Assembly (NCBI GenBank): GCA_007570785.1
Contig: ML660201.1
Span: 37,837,656 to 37,901,655 of the forward strand
Origin: Antilocapra americana
Lineage: Eukaryota; Chordata; Mammalia; Artiodactyla; Antilocapridae
Length of the DNA stretch: 64,000 nt
Direction: 5' to 3'
Part shown: positions 56,350-64,000 of the stretch, in pieces
Position numbering within the stretch: the first letter of the stretch is position 1
Layout: every line of letters begins with the position of its first letter
Notes under the pieces: generated by a model
The model's database searches: none
What the model was told of the DNA's origin: nothing
What the model saw: only the letters and a program-made list of their open reading frames with translations
Position numbers and translations under genes: made by a program

Positions 56350-58555
56350 ATCTCCCAGAGGCCAAGATCTGGATTGCGCCTAGTCCCTCTCTGTGGCAGC
56401 CAGTGTACTAGAAGCTTAGACACGGCAGCGATCCAGACAGACATGGTTCTCTCTGCCTCGGAGGAAGAGGCTGTGAGCAAAACTAAAGGGGCTGGCAGTT
56501 AAGGGTGTTTAGAAACAAATGGACAGGGAAGAACCCTGGGAGGGGCTTTAAACTGAAGGCAGGGGAGGAGCCAGGGAAGAGATACAGGTCCAACAGAGAG
56601 AAGCACAAACACAAGGCCCTGGGAAGGAAGAAACTTGGAGTACTCTAGAAACAGCAGAAGCCAGAATGGCCAAAGAATGAACAAGTAGGGAAGAGTTAGA
56701 CTGTGTCCATGTGAAAATGCCTTACTCTTAAAACCTGAAAGGGCGTAGGTATGGGGCAGTTCTTTGACAGTTTGAAGTCTTATTTCTTTGTCTGAGTGAC
56801 CTAATTGTCATGATCTTCTCATAGAATTTTCCTTTCTTGTGATTCATTTCCTATTTCTTCTTATTTCCATACGGATGTCCCCTTCTCTTCTCTGTTTATG
56901 TCTCTGTCAGGGCACTTGGCCATAATGCTAGCGGGACAAAAATGATTTTCTTAGTTAAACTATTGAATTAAAGGCTCAGAAACAGTGTGGCCCAGAGAGT
57001 CTTAAGGAATATAAAGTACTGGAGGAAGGCCTGTTAAACCAAGTAGTGAGCCAGAGTCATTATTCGTGTCATATGAGGACCCTCCCACAAGTTGGTTACT
57101 TATGAACCTACCAATTGCTATGATTATCCCATTCCATCCAGTGTCTAATATAAAGATTGTATCTGGACTTTCTGTTAATTTTATTTTCCAGTTATTTGAC
57201 CCCATAGAATGTTAACTCATATGTGTTATATTTGTTGTCATGTGTTGTTTTTTTCTGGGCAGTTCAATTTTGTCACAGCATGCATTACACAGTTAAGATC
57301 TCATATCTTTGCTTCATCTACCCCATTATGGCAAATGGCAGTTGATTAGGGCTTTCTTTAGATCATTATCAATTGTTTTCTACCTTGCAGATAGTGCTGT
57401 TAGGCTGAATCTATCATATCCCAGAGATCTTATATAGCTTGTTATTTCCAGGTGATTTATTACTTTCACTGTGGAAATGTTGTTAGTGAACATTGGGGAA
57501 GCAGTGGCTGTATTGAGAAATATCAATGTATCCTCATGTTCTGGCTTGCAGTGACAGTCAGAGATCCATCTCACTGACAGTTACCTTGTTAACATTTTGA
57601 TCAGATGGCAAATTTGTCATTTTTTATGGTAACAAGGATAAGTTTGCACAAGAACCATAGATAGATGGGGAAGATAAAACAGGCCTCTCTTAGTTTTTCT
57701 GTGTGATGTAATCAGTAATCTTGGGGAGAAGTGAAATAATTACTCTGTGAAAAGCTCATCCGCTGGAAAATGTGTTTATTGTAGAAAGCTCAAATTTTTC
57801 TTCATTTGAAGAAAATGTGCTCGCTCTCTCTCTTTTTTTTCTCTTTGCTGACAGTTTGATTAACACACCAAGCCTCTGTGAAACAGTGAGACAGAACAAA
57901 AAGGTTTACAGTCGGAATGGTTTGGTTTAATCACAGCATAAGATGTGAGCAAGTTAGATAAAAATAACCATGTGCAGGGTGCTCAGCTCTAGAGCACTGG
58001 CAACCGTGGTCACAGAGCTGGAGTTTTCCCTCCTTCTGCACTTGGAACTCGCTACCAAACCATCATTCTTTAGTATCATGTGGCGTATGTTCGTCTCCAA
58101 ACCCCCATCAGAAACCATGAGGTCTGCCATCTTGATGCCCCACTTGTGTGGGATCACACAGTTGATGCTGTTTTTTTTTGTTTGTTTGCTTTTCTCCTGT
58201 GTTCTCCCAAGCTGTGTTCCTGATGCTGTGAAATCTTTAAACTTCTAGCACTTTTGAAAGGTCTGTCTTCTGTCTGGTGCTTCATGGGTGTACGTGTTTG
58301 AGACAGAATTTCACTTTTGGAGGCAACATTTCTTTATAGCACTCGAGAGTCAGCAAAGGGCTTCTAACTTTCCTATGAAGATGACAGTTTGGGGTATAAT
58401 CGAAAGCTGTCAGTTAGAGCTAGTAAGAATCTCTGACAAACCCAAGTTTTATTGAAACTTGGGTAAGTATAGCATAAATACACCTGGGAAGCCCCTTGAA
58501 GCAGGAAATCAGGTCCCTGGTTGACAAATAGGAGTTTCTCCTCTGAGCTGTCAGA
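56350..58555. other. Apparently unique intronic DNA
   Basis: About 2.2 kb without recognised repeats or exons. A pyrimidine-rich segment is at 57822-57848. Confidence 0.5.
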
Positions 58556-58557
58556 TT

Positions 58558-58576
58558 ACACACACACACACACACA
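58558..58576. repeat. Short (CA)9 microsatellite
   Basis: A 19-base pure ACACAC run after CAGATT. Confidence 0.95.
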
Positions 58577-58579
58577 TGC

Positions 58580-60955
58580 CTGGACATCCAAAGGAGGGTT
58601 TGTTCTCAAATGCTTCTGTCAGGTAGCCATGGCCTATGGGAAAGTTATATTATATTTTTATAATTGCAGTGGAATACAACCACAGGGAGGAAAATATGCC
58701 AAGTGCAATCAATCATTCCTTTCATTACATTAATAATATTTTTTAACAAGAAGAAAATGCTCCTAGCTGCATTTGTATGATCCAGGAGTTCTAATCACGG
58801 TACAGCTATTAACCTGAGATATAGTTTCTCATTCCTTAATAGTTTTGCCTATATGCATGCATTCTAATGAAGAACTGAAAGTAAACCATTGAAGTGAAAA
58901 CCATGTTTTTGACCATCCAGTTTTATCTTTTCACACTTTTTCCAGGCCTGGGTGAGGGTGTTTACATTCTTGGTATAATCTGCATCACCAGCATGGTTAC
59001 CAAACTCATTGGAGGAAGGGTCTTCCTTTCCATTTGTTTGAGTGTAGCAATTTTAATTTGTGATTCTGATGACAGATATCATTATAGAAGATACAAAGAG
59101 AGATGTAGGAAATCGGATAGGAATGTCTCATTTTCTTGAAAGGCAATATTATGAGATTCTTTCCAGCCAATATTATCTGAAAGTCTCCAAATTTTCTGCT
59201 TCCAGCCTTTACCTTTCTCTTTACAGAGACTGAAATCAGCTGAACTGAACTGAGATATGCAGAATAGGGGCTAGGTCTTAGGTGAATTCCTCTCTGGTCT
59301 TATTTCTGAAGATTCCCAGGGCTTGTTTTCATGTCACGCTAGTCCATCTCTGATGTCATTTGTCATTTCAGGCTCTGGGCCTCCCTCATCATCACCTCTT
59401 GTTTTCCTAAAGCCACTTCATCCCCTCTGTACTCATCAGCATTATAACATTGTTTTCCCAAAGACTTATCCCATCTGTACTATCAGCTTTCTCTTAATTT
59501 TCCAAAGGCATGGACAACAGTAGCCTGCCATTTCCAACAAAACATTTTTTGATGACTCAAGGAATACATGGAGGAATCACAGTTCTGAATCAATTAGATG
59601 AAATGCTCTTGGTTGCACATTATAGAATTTCTGATTCAAAAATTTCAACCAATAAATTCAGAGGCAGGGTGTCCAGTGGTTGGTTATCTCACGGTCACAA
59701 ACATTGTCATGAGGAATGTAATTTCTTCCCTTCTTTCTCCTCTGCACTCTCTCAGAGTATGACCCATGGATGCCTTAATAACCCATGTCATGAGCCATCT
59801 TTCCATACAGAGCACTTCCAAAACCAGCCCCTCCTTGTGCTGTCAAAACATGGTTAAGTGTCTGGTAATTTCGAGTTAACCCAAAATGACTGTCTTTAAA
59901 ACACATTTCTAGTTGTAAAGAAAGGCACATTTTCCTTCCCTAAAAACTGAGAGTAAGCAAAACCATCTGGATGCTCCTAATATCGCAAAAAATATGTATA
60001 TAAATAGTTATTTTAAAGGCTTCTCCTTCACTGCACTGGAAGGATTACACATCGCAGGATACGTTCTGTATTCCCTGAACAAAGATAGCAGATCCAGAAA
60101 GAGCCCAGCATGAGATAAGTGTCTTGATGACTCCAGTGAGACAGCCTTAGCCCACACTTCCTCTCGCCTACCCAAATGATAATGACAAGGTGAGCCAGAG
60201 AAATGTCTTCCCTGGGACATGGAAGCTCTTAAAAAGTAAACAGTGAGGAGTCGTTAACTAGAAACACTGACACCTCTGGCAGTCACCTCAGAGGTCAACG
60301 AGAATGTAGATTGCTTTCCCAGAGGCCTTGGTTACAGTGACGGAAGAAAGGAAACATCCTAAATCATAGTCTGAATTACTGTTCCTTGGAAACAAGTCTG
60401 CACTCCAGACTTGATCCTCAGTGTGGGAACAAAGCACTGCTCTCCTCAGGGCCCCAGACAAATGAGAGTAGACTCATGCCCCTCAGGGCTCCAGAGCGAA
60501 CTTAAAGGATGTGACCAGTATGCGCAGTGCTGGTAAGGGTTTTCCATGATATGATCTGAGTCACAGAAAAAGAGAGACACTTGCTAACATGGGGGACAGA
60601 TGCTTCTAGAAACTCTTGGTTTTCTGTTTCGTTTTGTTACCCTGACTTCTTTGGCTTTGATTTTGAAAAATGGGACCTGTCTTATGGGGATCTAGAAAGT
60701 GATTGAAGGTTCTGATTAGCAGCTGATAAATAGAACAGAGTGCAGGAAAGAATGGAATAGCAGGGAAATGATGGAATAGCAGCCCATAGCAGGGCTTCCA
60801 TCTCTAAAGGGGGAACCAGTGGTTGGGTGGGCAGGGGGACGTCAGTGCATGGAAGAGGTCCTATCTGTCCTGTTTTCCCCACATCCCCAGGGCCCGCATG
60901 GTGTCTGGCACAGGCGTGGATGGGAACACGTTCTCCTGATTATCTGAAAAGCAAG
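58580..60955. other. Apparently unique intronic DNA
   Basis: About 2.4 kb without a recognised repeat or exon. The plus frame at 59510-59857 (115 codons) has no recognisable domain. Confidence 0.5.
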
Positions 60956-60957
60956 CG

Positions 60958-61030
60958 TTGGGTTGGCCAAAAAAGCTTGTTAGGGTTTTTCTGTAAGATG
61001 TTACAGAAACATCTTTTTGTTCAACCCAAT
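60958..61030. mobile_element. Mariner-type palindromic MITE (miR-2284/2285-like)
   Basis: The ends TTGGGTTG (60958-60965) and CAACCCAA (61022-61029) are perfect inverted repeats. The arm GGCCAAAAAAGCTTGTTAGG resembles the ruminant palindromic mariner MITE, and the apex pairs TTTCTGTA (60988-60995) with TACAGAAA (61002-61009) around AGATGT. The 3' arm is shorter than the 5' arm, so the middle of the stem is broken. It directly abuts a BovB copy. Confidence 0.75.
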
Positions 61031-61332
61031 AACCAAGCAACCCTAAAGGAAATCAACCCTGAAAATTCATCAGAAGGACTGATGCTGAAGCTCCAGTATT
61101 TTAAACTCTGATGCAAAGAGCTGACTCATTGGAAAAGAAACTGATGCTGGGAAAGATTGAAGGCAGGAGGAGAAGGGGTTAACAGAAGTTGAGATGGTTG
61201 TATGGCATCACTGAATCAATGGACATGAGTTTAAGCAAACTCCAGGAGATAGTGAAGGACAGGAAAGCCTGGTATCCTGCAGTCCATGGGATTACAAAGA
61301 ACCAGACATGAGTTAGTGACTGGACAACAGCA
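61031..61332 (+). mobile_element. BovB LINE 3'-end copy, sense
   Basis: AACCCTAAAGGAAATCAACC, GACTGATGCTGAAGCTCC, GAGCTGACTCATTGGAAAAG, GATGGTTGTATGGCATCACT, TGCAGTCCATGGGATTACAA, GAGTTAGTGACTGGACAAC. A short stretch of frame reads TLKEINPENSSEGLMLK. It contains small deletions relative to other BovB ends here. It is the only sense-strand BovB end in the window. Confidence 0.88.
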
Positions 61333-61348
61333 TCAAATACCTGAACAA

Positions 61349-61384
61349 GCAATCTTGTTTCCGAGATTCCAATCTTGTTTCCAA
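61349..61384. repeat. Short tandem repeat
   Basis: CAATCTTGTTTCC occurs at 61350 and again about 20 bases later, followed by a third partial CAATCTTG. No function suggested. Confidence 0.7.
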
Positions 61385-61494
61385 TCTTGATTTTAAGTTC
61401 TGGCCTTCCTCCTCTCTTCCTGGAATCTACCCCATGGAGGGCCTCTCAGTGTATGAGGAAATAAGCAGAGAGCAGTTGGAATCTTCTAGATAAA

Positions 61495-61655
61495 TGGACC
61501 AGCAGTATCAACCTGGGAACTTGTTATAAATGCCAGTTACCTGACCCCTCTGACCTCCTGAAGTCTGAGAGCGAGGCTCTGCAATCTCTGGCTTAACAAG
61601 ACCACAATAGGGACCGCAGGACGGATCACAGTAAAGCTTGAGCAGCTCTGTACTA
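61495..61655 (+). repeat. MER20-like hAT-type MITE
   Basis: GACCAGCAGTATCAACCTGG, AACTTGTTATAAATGCCAG, CTGAAGTCTGAGAGCGAGGC, TCTGCAATCTCTGGCTTAAC and GCTTGAGCAGCTCTG follow MER20 order with eroded termini. Confidence 0.5.
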
Positions 61656-62124
61656 GTCAAATTTACTGACCCATTTTAAACTTTTTAACAAAGTGCATTG
61701 GCTTTTCTCATGAGTAGCAAATGAGCCTTTGGCATTAATGTGTGGGATGAAATGATTTCTTGCCTAGAAAAGAAGATGGTCAGTGAATTTGAGTGCTTTC
61801 AACTTTTTGAGGCAGTTGAGGTTAGCATAACACTGCAGGGTATCTATGGGATATACAGCTTCTTGAGAAAAGTTGTAAACATTTATGGGACTCTGTTTTG
61901 AAAGGCAGGGATGGTTTACAATCTTCATATTTTCCTGCAGAAAGGTTTTGGTGGCGGTTTTGCCTCCCAGAACCACATATATGAAGGAAGAAGAATGTCT
62001 CGGGAGACAGAAGTTAGGGAGTTGATATAACCTGTCTTCCAAACTGGGACATTTTTGAAAGTGAAGGGCAGGGCTAGTAAATACTTCCTCTGGGACAATA
62101 GGTATGAACTGGGCCTCACCCTAG

Positions 62125-62345
62125 ACCAGTGGTTCTCAACTGGGTGATTTTATCATCTCTATCCCCTTCCCCCCATGCCCCCTGTTTGCCACTCTCCCTT
62201 CCCTGGGGCATTTTGACACTGTCTGCAGGTGTCTGCGGTTGGCATAACTGGTGCGGGGAGCTGTGCTGCTAGCGTCAAGGGAGTGGAGGTTCAAGACGCT
62301 GCTCGGCATCTTACAATGAGCAGAGAAGCCCTCCCACAACAGTCA
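62125..62345 (+). repeat. MER5A-like hAT-type MITE
   Basis: CAGTGGTTCTCAACTGGGTG, GGGGCATTTTGACACTGTCT, GGTTGGCATAACTGGTGCG, GACGCTGCTCGGCATCTTAC, AATGAGCAGAGAAGCCC match MER5A from its left terminus. The right terminus is missing. Confidence 0.65.
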
Positions 62346-62599
62346 TCCAGAACCCTGCTTGGGGTTGAGCCAGCCTTGTAATTGTGTATTGACGTTGCAA
62401 TTATTTAACACCAAGGCATTCTTGGGTGGTTTAAATTGATTGGTCTTGCTGTGTTTTAACCTTTATTCTATCTCTCTCAAAGATTTATCTTACAAGCATC
62501 TATTTACCACCATCCCACTCACCGTCTACCCCAGAAGATATTAATTTATTTAAAAAGTGAATAAATTTATATAAATTTATTACAAAAAAAACCACACTG

Positions 62600-62790
62600 C
62601 CACCCCTTAGTTGTGTCCAACTCCTTGAGATCCCATGGATTGTAGCCTGCCAGGGAACTCTGTCTGTGGAATTATCCAGGCAAGAATACTGGAGTGGATT
62701 GCCATTCCCTTCTCCAGGGGATCTTCCTGACCCAAGGATCAAATCGGGGTCTCCCACATTGCAGGCAGATTCTTTACCACCTGAGCCTCC
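62600..62790 (-). mobile_element. Bov-tA SINE, antisense
   Basis: AGTTGTGTCCAACTCCTTGA, TTGTAGCCTGCCAGGGAACT, CAAGAATACTGGAGTGGAT, CCTGACCCAAGGATCAAATC, TTACCACCTGAGCCTCCAT. The frame at 62500-62937 on the minus strand is a SINE translation. Confidence 0.92.
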
Positions 62791-63234
62791 ATACTTCCTG
62801 CTAATTCTGCAGAAGAAACTCTTCTTTATTTTGTTCTTACTTTCTGTTGCAGATGACTCTGTCATGTGCTGTTTAACTCCCTCATGCCCTAGGATTATAG
62901 GGAATAATGGTGGCTTTTTAAAACATATTTTGAACAAGTATTTTGCTTACAGTCCTGATTGATGATGAATATTTGCTTGGTGATGTCTGGAGAACCTTTG
63001 GTTAGAGTCTGGGTATAGAGTTAGGTGATCAGGGTCAGACAGTTAGATTGGGACTAGGCTGTTGAACGCCAGGATGAGCTGTAGATAGTAATTGGTCACT
63101 GAAGACTAAAGAGCAAAAAAGTGTGTTGTTAGAAAATACTTTGTTTCCTGCTTCATCTCTACTGCATAGCCTGATGTCAGGCCTATGGTAAAGAATCAGT
63201 GATCAGTGAATATGCTATTTGTCCATCCATCCAT

Positions 63235-63660
63235 CAGCCTTTAACAAATGTAAGCTAAATACCCACCCTGTGCCAGACAAAGTGCTGACTGCTAAATGTG
63301 AAAGTAGGCTTTACAGAAGTGAATTGGATACCAGTTTAAAGGGTAGATTGAAATGAGTAGTCAGTGGAGATGAGGAAACAAGTGGAGGAAAGGCAATGAG
63401 TACATAAACAAGGATATGTTCAGAAGATAGAAACGGGGGAGAGGATATTTCATCAAAAATGAATGTCTAATCCAGCTGGAAGATTCGACATTAGACTCAT
63501 TTGGGCTGTAAAGGGGATTGGAGGTGATTGGAGGTGTCCAGGACTACTTCTAGATTTTGAATCTAAGAAAGAGCCTGGCGATGTAAAAGTGAAGTCTCCT
63601 TTGATAAGAAAAACCTGATGTGTTTAATTGATGTGGTTAACCTGCTGAGTTCAGTGTGCT
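63235..63660 (+). repeat. L2-like fragment
   Basis: TAAATACCCACCCTGTGCCA, GACAAAGTGCTGACTGC and, after an unclear interval, GGAGGTGATTGGAGGTGTC, CCTGGCGATGTAAAAGTG resemble the L2 3' region. Low confidence because the centre is not assignable. Confidence 0.35.
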
Positions 63661-64000
63661 AGCTAGGTAAGTGGAAAACTGGAAATGGGGGTTTGAAGCC
63701 TAGGAACAACAGGATGCTGAAAGCCCCCCTTAGAAGCCACTTCTGCCTCTGAGCTGAAACTCTGAGGGGTATCATATCATCACTGCAACAGCTAAGGAAT
63801 ATGGGGTGATCTGCTGAGCCCAGAATCTCTAGTCCTCTTGAGAAGCATCTTGAAATTTACAGGTTTCTGTGGGGTTTTGTTTATTTTTGCTATGTATCTA
63901 TTCTTGATATGTCTCTTGTTGTGTGACCTAGTGGGCAACTTTGTATTCGGCCCCAAAACTCTTCTGTTACTGATATAGAGACATTATTATTCCCCAAAAG

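Larger units (their letters stand above)
17339..64000 (+). other. FHIT: FHIT intron 8, 5' part
   Basis: This is everything downstream of the recognised exon. The last coding exon of FHIT (encoding the short C-terminal segment rich in E and A after the HIT motif) was searched for by eye and not found, so intron 8 exceeds 46 kb. That agrees with the giant introns of FHIT in mammals. The region has SINEs, LINEs, two solo-LTR-like copies, DNA-transposon relics and microsatellites, described individually. Confidence 0.8.

Noticed and set aside
59510..59857. 115-codon plus frame in repeat-free DNA
   Set aside because: No domain, signal or family resemblance, and stretches of this length are expected by chance in 64 kb.
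62500..62937. Longest open frame in the window (145 codons, minus strand)
   Set aside because: Its central part is the translation of the antisense Bov-tA at 62600-62790, and the flanks have no domain or codon-structure support.
1..64000. Possible undescribed multi-gene, defence or biosynthetic system
   Set aside because: The window is ruminant intronic DNA with one host exon. There is no array, operon, conserved gene cluster or other architecture that would support a new system.
17339..64000. FHIT exon 9 inside the window
   Set aside because: I searched for an A/E-rich C-terminal coding segment with an acceptor and found none. Matches to GAGGAAATGG were in Bov-tA copies.

Overview
This is mammalian nuclear DNA, specifically ruminant, most likely a bovid. 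The evidence is the dense load of ruminant-specific retroposons: tRNA-headed Bov-tA SINEs on both strands, BovB (RTE-type) LINE 3' ends, a CHR-type tRNA SINE and a cetartiodactyl/ruminant-type L1. There is no prokaryotic gene organisation, operon, rRNA or CRISPR array. Almost all open reading frames of 60-145 codons are chance frames or translations of SINEs and LINEs.

One host coding exon can be supported. Positions 17270-17338 (+) encode 23 residues carrying the HIT motif HVHVH followed by LPRKAGDF and RNDSIYE. They are preceded by a polypyrimidine tract plus AG and followed by a GTAGGT donor. This is the HIT-motif exon (exon 8 in human numbering) of FHIT, the diadenosine triphosphate hydrolase / fragile histidine triad tumour suppressor. 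The window is therefore interpreted as the end of FHIT intron 7 (1-17269), exon 8, and the first about 46.7 kb of intron 8. No neighbouring FHIT exon was found, which fits the very large introns of this gene and its location at a common fragile site in human.

Layout: 1-17269 is intron with MIR, L1, BovB and Bov-tA copies and a Tigger-like DNA transposon. 17339-32000 holds two related solo-LTR-like elements about 11 kb apart in the same orientation, a 30-bp perfect palindrome fused to TG/TA repeats, hAT-type MITEs, a BovB, and an MLT1 tail next to a Tigger-like element. 32000-45000 holds a young 5'-truncated L1 with target-site duplications and a G-rich tract, a longer antisense L1 with a nested Bov-tA, and nested L2/MIR/SINE insertions. 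45000-64000 alternates SINEs with long apparently unique stretches, a (GT)21 microsatellite and a mariner-type hairpin MITE abutting a BovB end.

No novel multi-gene system is present. The items worth a second look are the FHIT exon with its local substitutions, the palindrome/AT-dinucleotide block in a fragile-site gene, the LTR pair, the nested insertions with visible target duplications, a local template-switch scar, and a miR-2284/2285-like hairpin. Repeat family names come from recognising consensus features by eye, and boundaries are approximate unless target-site duplications are stated.
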